From the NCBI RefSeq assembly GCF_004331465.1, contig NZ_SJKB01000007.1:62001-126000 (forward strand): DNA of 64,000 nt, given 5' to 3'. The translations under genes and the position numbers were made by a program. Shown one piece after another: positions 27,726-33,314 of the stretch. The notes under the pieces were generated by a model. The model worked only from the letters and a program-made list of their open reading frames with translations, searched no databases and was not told the DNA's origin. The stretch comes from Kribbella pittospori. GTDB taxonomy: Bacteria > Actinomycetota > Actinomycetes > Propionibacteriales > Kribbellaceae. Each line of letters opens with the position of its first letter. The stretch's first letter is position 1.

Positions 27726-28142
27726 TCAACGCTGGGGGAAGTAGCGTCCAACCTTCACCGAGTACCGCCGGTACTCGTTCCCGAACCTCTCCTCGAGCCG
27801 CCGTTCCTCGCGCAGCACCTCCCGGTGCACCACCGCGCCGACCAACGGCATGCTCACCAACACCCACCCGGAGCCGGCGATCACCCCGATCCCCAGCTGC
27901 AGCAGCCCCCATCCGACGTACATCGGATTGCGAGTCCACGCGTACGGCCCGGCGGTCACCAGCCGTTCGGGAGTCGCGAGCTCGTTGGTCCCCGCTGCTT
28001 TGAGTGAGCCCGCGATGACGCCGGCACCTGCCGCAACGATCGGCCACCCGACGTTCCTGGGGAGCGGCAGCGGCAACCGCCACACTTGTTCCAACGCACC
28101 AGCAGCCGCGATCCCGGCCAGACTTGCCTCCGGCACGGGCAC
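27726..28142 (-). CDS. Isoprenylcysteine-carboxyl-methyltransferase-like membrane protein
   Basis: A 138-residue membrane protein with three to four hydrophobic segments. GPYAWTRNPMYVGW near residues 65-78 and the C-terminal REERRLEERFGNEYRRYSVKVGRYFP are the conserved blocks of the ICMT/phospholipid N-methyltransferase family, with SAM bound at the C-terminal Glu/Arg region. Starts 17 bases after the alpha/beta hydrolase and is followed without a gap by tRNA-Tyr. Substrate unknown; lipid or small-molecule methylation is usual. Confidence 0.75.
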   Translation of the reverse strand: MPVPEASLAGIAAAGALEQVWRLPLPLPRNVGWPIVAAGAGVIAGSLKAAGTNELATPERLVTAGPYAWTRNPMYVGWGLLQLGIGVIAGSGWVLVSMPLVGAVVHREVLREERRLEERFGNEYRRYSVKVGRYFPQR

Positions 28143-28159
28143 GTTCCGCAGAATGGCGA

Positions 28160-29002
28160 TCAGTGCGGGGTTCGTGTGAACTCCTCGATCGCCTGTGTGA
28201 AGGCGGCCGGCTGCTCGATGTGCGGGACATGTCCGGACGCATCGATCACCTGCAACGGCCAGCCGAACCGATCCCTCGCCGCCGTGGCAAGCCCCACCGG
28301 TACGAACCGGTCGTGGGCGCCCCAGAGCAGCGTCGTCGGAACGTCGCTGCGCTCGCGGACCTGTTTGGTGCCTGAGGCCACCAGTTGGCGCATCGTCCGC
28401 TTGACGTGCGGCACAAGTGCACGGCTCCGCGCGTAGCCGGTGAACGCGTCGAGCCAGTCCGGGTCTCGCCGCCGTACCCGGTCGAGGTCGTCGAAGGCCC
28501 AGCGCGCGAACCGCTCCATGTTCTCCTCGGAAGGTCGCACCGCGAGCCTGATCGCCACAACCCGGAGCCCGATCGGCATCCGGTACGCCCCCACGCCTGG
28601 CGCACCGTAGAGCACCAACCGCTGCAACAGTTCGCCGTGGTGTACCGCGAATCGCGCGGCAAGGGTCCCCAGCTGGGAATGCGCGATCAGTATTGGTGAC
28701 TGGTCACAGGTCAACCGAAGCAAGCCCGTCAACCACTCGTCGAAGGTCGCCAGATCGAATCGGTCAAACGGATCCGACTCACCCAGCCCTGGTACGTCGG
28801 GAACGACGAGCCGATGCTTCTCCGCGAGCCGGGAGATCACCGGCGCCCAGTAGACACCTCCGCACTCGATTCCCCCATGGAGCAAGACCAAGGGCGGGCC
28901 GTCACCGGCCGTCAGCACCGTCGTACGAACGCCGCCGATCTTGACCTGTCTCTCGTCAACAGCAAGTCCTCGCAGCAACCGCGCCCTGTTGTCCATCGCC
29001 AC
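28160..29002 (-). CDS. Alpha/beta hydrolase
   Basis: A 280-residue alpha/beta-hydrolase-fold protein. The oxyanion segment LLHGGIECGG is near residue 40, the nucleophile elbow reads IAHSQLG near residue 107 (usually GHSxG, here AHSxxG-like), the acid is likely in LWGAHDRFVPV, and the catalytic His is in DASGHVPHIEQP. Cytosolic. The elbow is non-standard but Ser, Asp and His are all present. It lies between tRNA-Glu and the methyltransferase-like gene on the array strand; a link with tRNA biology is not evident. Confidence 0.8.
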   Translation of the reverse strand: MAMDNRARLLRGLAVDERQVKIGGVRTTVLTAGDGPPLVLLHGGIECGGVYWAPVISRLAEKHRLVVPDVPGLGESDPFDRFDLATFDEWLTGLLRLTCDQSPILIAHSQLGTLAARFAVHHGELLQRLVLYGAPGVGAYRMPIGLRVVAIRLAVRPSEENMERFARWAFDDLDRVRRRDPDWLDAFTGYARSRALVPHVKRTMRQLVASGTKQVRERSDVPTTLLWGAHDRFVPVGLATAARDRFGWPLQVIDASGHVPHIEQPAAFTQAIEEFTRTPH

Positions 29003-29093
29003 ATCACCCCGCGACCGACGCTAGACGGCAGGACCCGTCCCCCGCTTCCGAAGAACCACGCAATCCGGCGCCCCGGACCTGCGCAGAACCATG

Positions 29094-29166
29094 TACCCCG
29101 TACCGGATTCGAACCGGTGATCTTCCGGATGAGAACCGGACGTCCTGACCTCTAGACCAACGGGGC
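29094..29166 (-). tRNA. tRNA-Glu (anticodon CTC)
   Basis: A 73-base tRNA. Acceptor GCCCCGT/ACGGGGT (G1 pairs with U72 as wobble); D arm GGTCTAGAGGTCAGGAC as in bacterial tRNA-Glu; anticodon stem TCCGG/CCGGA with loop TTCTCAT; T arm ACCGG-TTCGAAT-CCGGT. Discriminator A, no encoded CCA. Confidence 0.9.
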
Positions 29167-29201
29167 TGGCAGGGGCGGCCGGTCCATCCCGACCGCCCCA
29201 G

Positions 29202-29289
29202 CGGTGAGAGCGAGATTCGAACTCGCGGACGAAGCGGGCTCCGTCGACGGTTTAGCAAACCGCTGCCCCTCCCTACAGGCGACCTCACC
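29202..29289 (-). tRNA. tRNA-Ser (anticodon GCT)
   Basis: An 88-base class II tRNA with a long variable arm. Acceptor GGTGAGG/TCTCACC, discriminator G; anticodon loop TTGCTAA; T arm GCGAG-TTCGAAT-CTCGC. U8 is present. No encoded CCA. A 13-bp hairpin (29300-29334) lies just upstream. Confidence 0.9.
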
Positions 29290-29299
29290 CCTCGCACCC

Positions 29300-29334
29300 G
29301 CCGCCCGCCGTCTCCCCTGCCGACGGCGGGCGGC
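29300..29334. terminator. 13-bp hairpin, first of a repeated pair
   Basis: GCCGCCCGCCGTC (29300-29312) pairs with GACGGCGGGCGGC (29322-29334). Nearly the same hairpin recurs at 29515-29549. It lies upstream of tRNA-Ser(GCT). A repeated terminator or RNA-processing element is likely. Confidence 0.6.
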
Positions 29335-29340
29335 GCATCC

Positions 29341-29349
29341 TGTGGATAA
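29341..29349 (-). promoter_or_regulatory. Single perfect DnaA box TTATCCACA
   Basis: TGTGGATAA on the plus strand equals the consensus DnaA box on the minus strand. It stands alone between two copies of a strong hairpin. No second box or AT-rich unwinding region is visible, so an origin is not supported. Confidence 0.3.
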
Positions 29350-29514
29350 CTCCCACGTCCTCGACCCCCGCACTTGTACGCTTAGTGCAAAGGAAGAGGC
29401 GCACAGCAGGCAGACCCACGACGGACGGGCCTACCGCAGGCAGCCCGACGGCCGCAGGCCACGACGGACCCCTCGCCGCCTCGGCCGATGCCCATGCCGG
29501 ACCCCCTCGCTCCC

Positions 29515-29549
29515 GCCGCCCGCCGTCTCTCGTGACGACGGTGGGCGGC
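29515..29549 (-). terminator. 13-bp hairpin after RtcB, second copy
   Basis: GCCGCCCGCCGTC (29515-29527) pairs with GACGGTGGGCGGC (29537-29549), with one G-U type pair. It begins six bases after the rtcB stop (minus strand). The stem matches 29300-29334. About 180 bases lie between the two copies with no gene. Confidence 0.6.
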
Positions 29550-29555
29550 GTACTA

Positions 29556-30752
29556 CTAGCCCTTCACGCAGATGACCTGCTTGAGGTGGGCTACGACCTC
29601 GACCAGGTCCGACTGGGCCGCGATGACCGACTCGATGTCCTTGTACGCCGCGGGGATCTCGTCGATCACTCCGGCGTCCTTGCGGGACTCGACCCCCGTG
29701 GTCTGCGCGACCAGGTCGTCGACCGTGTACCGGCGCTTCGCCTCGTTGCGGCTCATCCGCCGGCCTGCCCCGTGCGAGGCCGAGTAGAACGACCGCTCCG
29801 ACCCGAGACCGCGGACGACGTACGACCCGGTGCCCATCGACCCCGGGATCAGCCCGAGGTCTCCGCGCCCGGCCCGGATCGCACCCTTGCGGGTGACGAG
29901 CAGGTCGAGCCCGTCGATGCTCTCCTCGGCCACGTAGTTGTGGTGACACGAGATCGGCTGCTCGAACCGCACCTCCTGCTCGAACGACTCCCGCACCGCC
30001 TGCATCACCAGCGCCAGCATCACCGCACGGTTGCCCGACGCGTACCGCTGCGCCCACGTGAGGTCCCGCCGGTACGCCTCCATCTCCGGCGTACCCGACA
30101 GGAACACGGCGAGATCACGGTCAGGCAGGTCCGCGTTGTGCGGCAGGTCCCGCGCGATCCGCATGTGCCGCTCGGCGAGTTCCTTGCCGATGTTGCGGCT
30201 ACCCGAGTGCAGCATCAGCCACACGCGGTCCTCGTCGTCGAGGCACACCTCGATGAAGTGATTGCCGCCACCCAGCGAACCCATCTGCTTCTTCGCCTTC
30301 GACTCCCGGTCCTGCACCCCGTCGTGCAGGCTGGTGAACGACCCCCACAGTCGCTCCCATCCCCGCGGGTCCAGCCCGAGCCGACGGATGCTCACCGGGT
30401 CCTCATGCGCCCGGAACCCAACCGGTACGGCGGCCTCGATCCGCGAACGGATCGCCGACAGGTCATCCGGCAGGTCCGCGGCCGTCAGCGAGGTCAGGAC
30501 GCCTTCCATCCCGCACCCGATGTCGACCCCGACCGCGGCCGGCGACACCGCCTGGTACATCGCGATCACCGACCCGACGGTCGCGCCCTTGCCGAGGTGC
30601 ACATCCGGCATCACCCGGACGCCGTACACCCACGGCAGGGCCGCGATGTTCCGCAGCTGCTGCAGCGCCTGCGCACCCACTTCGTGCTCCTGCGCCCACA
30701 TGAGCGTGGAGCTCTTGGCCCCGCTCAGCTCCACCGGAAACTCCACGTTCAT
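29556..30752 (-). CDS. rtcB: RNA-splicing ligase RtcB
   Basis: A 398-residue GTP/Mn-dependent ligase that joins 2',3'-cyclic-phosphate (or 3'-phosphate) and 5'-OH RNA ends, the ends left by many tRNA-cutting toxins. Visible motifs: MPDVHLGKGATVGSV, VGVDIGCGM (metal Cys), SLGGGNHFIEV, HSGSRNIG, HHNYV, the GTP-site GSMGTGSYVVRG, and the guanylated His in SASHGAGRRMSR. ATG at 30752 follows GAGGAGG; the longer reading would enter tRNA-Ser. No RtcA or archease nearby. Embedded in the tRNA array, its likely role is repair of cleaved tRNAs. Confidence 0.95.
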   Translation of the reverse strand: MNVEFPVELSGAKSSTLMWAQEHEVGAQALQQLRNIAALPWVYGVRVMPDVHLGKGATVGSVIAMYQAVSPAAVGVDIGCGMEGVLTSLTAADLPDDLSAIRSRIEAAVPVGFRAHEDPVSIRRLGLDPRGWERLWGSFTSLHDGVQDRESKAKKQMGSLGGGNHFIEVCLDDEDRVWLMLHSGSRNIGKELAERHMRIARDLPHNADLPDRDLAVFLSGTPEMEAYRRDLTWAQRYASGNRAVMLALVMQAVRESFEQEVRFEQPISCHHNYVAEESIDGLDLLVTRKGAIRAGRGDLGLIPGSMGTGSYVVRGLGSERSFYSASHGAGRRMSRNEAKRRYTVDDLVAQTTGVESRKDAGVIDEIPAAYKDIESVIAAQSDLVEVVAHLKQVICVKG

Positions 30753-30780
30753 CTCCTCACCCTCCTCGTTCGTGTGCATG

Positions 30781-30872
30781 CGGTGGAAGTGGGACTCGAA
30801 CCCACACATCCGGTGAAGGATCGACCGTTTTCGAGACGGTTGCCGGTAGGCCAACGCTCGGCTTATTCCACC
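30781..30872 (-). tRNA. tRNA-Ser (anticodon CGA)
   Basis: A 92-base class II tRNA. Acceptor GGTGGAA/TTCCACC perfectly paired, discriminator G; anticodon stem ACCGT/ACGGT with loop CTCGAAA; long variable arm; T arm GTGGG-TTCGAGT-CCCAC. No encoded CCA. It ends 28 bases before the rtcB start. Confidence 0.9.
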
Positions 30873-30878
30873 TGAGAG

Positions 30879-30951
30879 CTGCCAGGGCAGGGCTCGAACC
30901 TGCGGGACCTCGGGTCAGAACCGAGGGTGGGTCACCGTCGCCCACCTGGCA
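30879..30951 (-). tRNA. tRNA-Gln (anticodon CTG)
   Basis: A 73-base tRNA. Acceptor TGCCAGG/CCTGGCA with U1-A72, as is typical of tRNA-Gln; discriminator G; anticodon stem CTCGG/CCGAG with loop TTCTGAC; T arm GCAGG-TTCGAGC-CCTGC. No encoded CCA. Six bases separate it from tRNA-Ser(CGA). Confidence 0.9.
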
Positions 30952-30987
30952 TCACGCTCCGGCGCGACACCCAGGTGGGTGGTCGCG

Positions 30988-31434
30988 TCAGAGCGCCAAC
31001 TCGGCACGGGAAGGGATCCACGGCTGCCACAACAGCGGCATACCGGCCTCTTCGGGCGTGCGTGAGCCCTTCTTCTCGTTGCAGGACGAGTGTGCGGCGA
31101 CAGCGTTCAGCCACTCGCCGCGTCCACCACGCGACCGCGGAACCACGTGGTCCATGGTCGTGGCACCGGGCTTACCGCAGTACGCGCAGGTGTACTTGTC
31201 CCGCTTCAGTACGCCGGCCCGCGTGTACTGCAGCCGGCCGGACGCGTACCGCCACTTCGTCACGACGTACCGGACGAGACGCAGTACCCGGGGGAGGGGG
31301 AATGGTCCGATGCTCGCGCCGTCATGCGCTTCCTCGACGACGGCGACCTCCCGGACGAGCATCCGGATGGCGTGCTGGACCGACACGACATGCAGTTGCT
31401 CGTACGAGGCGTTGAGCACGATCACACCGCTCAT
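30988..31434 (-). CDS. HNH endonuclease
   Basis: A 148-residue HNH-family nuclease. ATG at 31434 has GGAGGAGG upstream. The core reads CAYCGKPGATTMDHVVPRSRGG, then N at WLNAVAAHSSCNEKKG, giving the Cys pairs for structural zinc, the DH pair, Asn and a final Cys-x-x-Asn. The N-terminal part (VIVLNASYEQLHVVSVQHAIRMLVREVA) matches a widely found actinobacterial HNH family. Substrate, DNA or RNA, is unknown. It sits inside the tRNA array between tRNA-Gln and the UAG-anticodon tRNA. Confidence 0.9.
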   Translation of the reverse strand: MSGVIVLNASYEQLHVVSVQHAIRMLVREVAVVEEAHDGASIGPFPLPRVLRLVRYVVTKWRYASGRLQYTRAGVLKRDKYTCAYCGKPGATTMDHVVPRSRGGRGEWLNAVAAHSSCNEKKGSRTPEEAGMPLLWQPWIPSRAELAL

Positions 31435-31504
31435 GTGGTTCCTCCTCCCATCCAGTGTGCCCGACAGCTCGCAGTCAGGTCGGGTGATCTCGGTGTCGGT
31501 CGTG

Positions 31505-31581
31505 TGGTGCGGCCCCAGGGACTCGAACCCTGAACCTCCTGGTCCTAAGCCAGGCGCCTCTCCCAATTGGGCCAGAGCCGC
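31505..31581 (-). tRNA. Class I tRNA with UAG anticodon (reads Leu codon CUA)
   Basis: A 74-base cloverleaf plus encoded CCA (31505-31507). Acceptor GCGGCTC/GGGCCGC, discriminator A; U8; D arm GGCCCAATTGGGAGAGGC; anticodon stem CCTGG/CCAGG with loop CTTAGGA; T arm CAGGG-TTCGAGT-CCCTG. The variable loop is only five bases (AGGTT). Bacterial tRNA-Leu has a long variable arm, so a short-armed tRNA with a Leu anticodon is odd and its amino acid is uncertain. Confidence 0.85.
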
Positions 31582-31652
31582 AGGTACTGCGCTTTGTCAC
31601 GTACGGCGACCGGTCCGGGGGCAACTGCGCCCGGCTGACCGTCGTACCTGAG

Positions 31653-31726
31653 GGTGTCCGGCGGGGCTCGAACCCGCTTCCTCCGGGTCCACATCCCGGC
31701 GCCTCGCCCGCTTCAGCCTCGGACAC
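31653..31726 (-). tRNA. tRNA-His (anticodon GTG)
   Basis: A 74-base tRNA. Acceptor GTGTCCG/CGGACAC perfectly paired, discriminator C as expected for His; anticodon stem CCGGG/CCCGG with loop ATGTGGA; T arm GCGGG-TTCGAGC-CCCGC. The base before position 1 is T, so the usual encoded G-1 is absent. No encoded CCA. Confidence 0.85.
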
Positions 31727-31728
31727 AG

Positions 31729-31802
31729 CACGCCCGGCAGGACTTGAACCTGCACGCTCCTGCTTCGTAGGCAGGTGCTCTCTCCGGTTGAGCCACGGGC
31801 GC
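31729..31802 (-). tRNA. tRNA-Arg (anticodon ACG)
   Basis: A 74-base tRNA. Acceptor GCGCCCG/CGGGCGT (G1-U72 wobble), discriminator G; D arm GGCTCAACCGGAGAGAGC; anticodon stem CCTGC/GCAGG with loop CTACGAA; T arm GCAGG-TTCAAGT-CCTGC. A34 would become inosine to read CGU, CGC and CGA. No encoded CCA. Two bases from tRNA-His. Confidence 0.9.
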
Positions 31803-31894
31803 TGAGCGCCCTGCGCCGGATGCGGTGCGGATTTCCGTCACAGGGCACGTTCGTGGCGCCCGCTCGGCCGGTAGCAGAGCATCCTGCGGGCGCC

Positions 31895-31970
31895 TGGTCC
31901 AGCTGGAGGGACTCGAACCCCCGTCATCCTCATCCCAAATGAGGTGGCCTAGCCACTGGCCCACAGCTGG
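31895..31970 (-). tRNA. tRNA-Pro (anticodon TGG)
   Basis: A 73-base tRNA plus encoded CCA (31895-31897). Acceptor CCAGCTG/CAGCTGG, discriminator A; anticodon stem CCTCA/TGAGG with loop TTTGGGA; T arm GGGGG-TTCGAGT-CCCTC. A hairpin-rich spacer (31803-31894, GGCGCCCGC/GCGGGCGCC) separates it from tRNA-Arg. Confidence 0.9.
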
Positions 31971-32172
31971 CTGACGTCCCCGGGGCGTTCCGGCCCCAGG
32001 GACGGGTGCCCGAGCCCACCCGGCTCGTGCGGCCGGCAGTCTCGGGCGTCTTCCCCGGCGCACGGGCGGCGCCGCAGGGAAGGTCTCCCGGGCCGTCGGT
32101 GACCCGGGAGAAAATGCGATGAATGTCCAGTTGTCAATTGTTCGAGCCGATATCCGTGAATACCGGAAAAAG

Positions 32173-32241
32173 CATCGGTGGAAGGAGTCGAACCCTCGTG
32201 ACGCGGGTTTGGAATCCGGTCCGCAACCATTGCGCACCGAC
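32173..32241 (-). tRNA. Atypical tRNA-Trp (anticodon CCA)
   Basis: A 69-base cloverleaf. Acceptor GTCGGTG/CACCGAT (G1-U72), discriminator G; anticodon loop TTCCAAA; T arm GAGGG-TTCGACT-CCTTC. The D arm CGCAA-TGG-TTGCG begins right after the acceptor, without U8-N9, and the anticodon stem has A-C and C-C mismatches at its ends. No encoded CCA. It is the first tRNA after the terminator, 16 bases downstream of the U-tract. Confidence 0.6.
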
Positions 32242-32257
32242 GTGGTCAAATGCGGGC

Positions 32258-32303
32258 AAAAGAAAAGAGCCGCCTGCTGCCGGTGGCCCGGCTCAGACGG
32301 CTC
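32258..32303 (-). terminator. Intrinsic terminator with U-tract before the tRNA array (attenuator)
   Basis: On the minus-strand transcript GAGCCG (32303-32298) is repeated as GAGCCG (32294-32289). Either copy can pair with CGGCTC (32272-32267), which is followed by UUUUCUUUU (32266-32258). Two competing donors for one terminator arm, downstream of a leader ORF, are what an attenuator needs. The first tRNA starts 16 bases later, so this terminator would silence the array unless it is bypassed. Confidence 0.75.
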
Positions 32304-32309
32304 CTGGGA

Positions 32310-32329
32310 TGATCTCCCGCTGGAGATCA
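32310..32329 (-). promoter_or_regulatory. 8-bp hairpin covering the leader stop codon
   Basis: TGATCTCC (32310-32317) and GGAGATCA (32322-32329) pair perfectly around a 4-base loop. The UGA stop of the leader ORF is the first three bases of the stem on the RNA, so a terminating ribosome would keep this hairpin open. Confidence 0.7.
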
Positions 32330-32473
32330 CACAGGTGGGCCGCCCGGACTCGGGCTCAGTTCGGTCCCGCTGAGCTGGTGGTAGAAGGCATCGATGTGCA
32401 CTGATTGCAGGCACGCCGACAAAGCCATGGCATCCAACCGCCAGGCTTTCCTCGGGTTCCACTCTCGGTACAC
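32327..32473 (-). CDS. 48-residue leader peptide of the tRNA/RtcB array
   Basis: GTG at 32473 follows AGGAG at 32483-32479 with five-base spacing. The peptide begins MYREWNPRKAW and ends GGPPV. It has two Trp codons (residues 5 and 11). Each of the ten array tRNAs with conventional identities has at least one matching codon here (UAC, CGA, GAG, UGG, CCG/CCA, CGG, UCG, CAC, CAG, AGC); several of these codons are common in GC-rich genes. It is followed by a stop-codon hairpin and a U-tailed terminator. It is probably a regulatory leader, though the sequence looks protein-like enough to act itself. Confidence 0.65.
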   Translation of the reverse strand: MYREWNPRKAWRLDAMALSACLQSVHIDAFYHQLSGTELSPSPGGPPV

Positions 32474-32508
32474 GATCACTCCTAGGTCTGTAGTTCCTTG
32501 CGGGGATT

Positions 32509-32538
32509 AGTCTGACCCATCCCTCACAACCACGTCAA
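32509..32538 (-). promoter_or_regulatory. Promoter of leader/tRNA array
   Basis: On the minus strand TTGACG (32538-32533) is a good -35, and CAGACT (32514-32509) is an 18-bp-spaced weak -10 with A2 and T6. AAAT lies three bases before the -35; an AT-rich block at that place is the hallmark of WhiB7-dependent promoters. The start site would be near 32502, giving about 30 bases before the leader GTG. Confidence 0.5.
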
Positions 32539-32579
32539 CGCATTTGCCGTTGCAATTGTTCCTGAGCCATTTCCTGCCC

Positions 32580-32740
32580 CTTCCGACGTACCCAACCTCC
32601 AACAGGTTCCGCCCCCTCCACCAACCGCCCGCCGTACCCCAACCCCCACCGCGACCGCCCCGCCGTCCCCCGGACCTCCACCGCTACCGACCGCCCGCCG
32701 TACCCCCGACCTCCACCGCTACCGACGGCCACCACCCACT
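32580..32740. repeat. Low-complexity C-rich region with direct repeats
   Basis: GACCTCCACCGCTACCGAC occurs twice (about 32670 and 32708) and CCGCCCGCCGTACCCC twice. The plus strand is strikingly pyrimidine-rich. No convincing gene; frames on both strands are repeats of Pro, Arg or Gly. It lies between the array promoter and the tRNA-Thr promoter (TACACT at 32826-32831). Confidence 0.5.
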
Positions 32741-32855
32741 AACCGCCCACCCCGCCCGGACGCCCCCACCCCCTCTCGACCGCCTCTGATCCCTATCCGA
32801 TTCGGAATCACCCCCACCCTCCCGCTACACTCTTGCCTCGGCGTCCGCGCCACCC

Positions 32856-32931
32856 GCCGCCTTAGCTCAGTCGGCAGAGCGTCTCACTCGTAATGAGAAG
32901 GTCGTCGGTTCGATTCCGACAGGCGGCTCCA
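32856..32931 (+). tRNA. tRNA-Thr (anticodon CGT)
   Basis: A 73-base tRNA with encoded CCA (32929-32931). Acceptor GCCGCCT/AGGCGGC, discriminator T; D arm TAGCTCAGTCGGCAGAGC; anticodon stem TCTCA/TGAGA with loop CTCGTAA; T arm GTCGG-TTCGATT-CCGAC. It is fully canonical and looks like a housekeeping tRNA, unlike several members of the opposite-strand array. TACACT at 32826-32831 is its likely -10. Confidence 0.97.
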
Positions 32932-32938
32932 CCCGAAC

Positions 32939-32983
32939 CCCCAGGTCAGAGGCCACTTTCTGACTCTGGGGTCTTCTTCTTCC
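32939..32983 (+). terminator. Intrinsic terminator after tRNA-Thr
   Basis: CCCCAG-GTCAGA (32939-32950) pairs with TCTGAC-T-CTGGGG (32959-32971), a 12-bp stem with one bulged T and an 8-base loop. A T-rich tail (TCTTCTTCTT) follows. Confidence 0.85.
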
Positions 32984-33084
32984 TACACCCCGTGGTGCGG
33001 GTCGTGGTGCGAGACGCCCGTAAGCTGCCTGGCCCCTCGCTCCCGGTGATAGTGCGCCACAGCACCGCACTCACCGCCGGGGGT

Positions 33085-33102
33085 CGGGCCGATATCGGCC
33101 CG
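33085..33102. repeat. 18-bp perfect palindrome centred on GATATC
   Basis: CGGGCCGATATCGGCCCG is fully self-complementary, flanked at a distance by CTCCCGG and CCGGGAG. It sits in a 520-base stretch (32984-33506) with no confident gene. It could be a protein-binding site; no partner is evident. Confidence 0.45.
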
Positions 33103-33167
33103 CCGGGAGCGGTCGGGGGTTGTTGATGGCTGACTGGTAGTCGGGCGATCGAGGTGCAGGGTCGGCG

Positions 33168-33314
33168 GTGGTGCCGAGGTGGGGCTCGCTGCAGCCGGTC
33201 ACGTCGGCCGACATCCTCAATGGTTTCGAGAAGCGCGGCTACACCCTGATCGGCCAGTATGGCGACCCGCTCGTCCACGGCGGCCGCCAACTCAACGTCC
33301 TGAAAAGAAAGTGA
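33168..33314 (+). pseudogene. Possible gene remnant (C-terminal fragment)
   Basis: An open frame of 48 codons from GTG 33168, open back to 33141. Its reading (VTSADILNGFEKRGYTLIGQYGDPLVHGG) has normal protein composition and no low complexity, unlike the surrounding frames. No Shine-Dalgarno sequence and no identifiable family. It may be the tail of a lost gene or a short real gene. Confidence 0.3.

Noticed and set aside
29341-29349. Replication origin suggested by a perfect DnaA box
   Set aside because: Only one box, no AT-rich unwinding region and no dnaA or dnaN nearby.
31505-31581. Amber-suppressor tRNA
   Set aside because: The anticodon is UAG, which reads CUA; a suppressor of UAG would need anticodon CUA.
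31803-31894. Additional tRNA between Pro and Arg
   Set aside because: Strong hairpins are present but no T-loop (TTC) or acceptor pairing could be found.
31713-32462. A 249-codon minus-strand open frame
   Set aside because: It crosses tRNA-Pro, tRNA-Trp, the terminator and the leader ORF in another frame; it is a shadow.
27275-32541. CRISPR array, because of regularly spaced repeats and hairpins
   Set aside because: The repeated parts are tRNA T-arms and unrelated hairpins; spacing is irregular and no cas gene is present.
32535-32735. Gly-rich 66-residue minus-strand ORF
   Set aside because: It is the complement of a C-rich direct-repeat tract and overlaps the array promoter.
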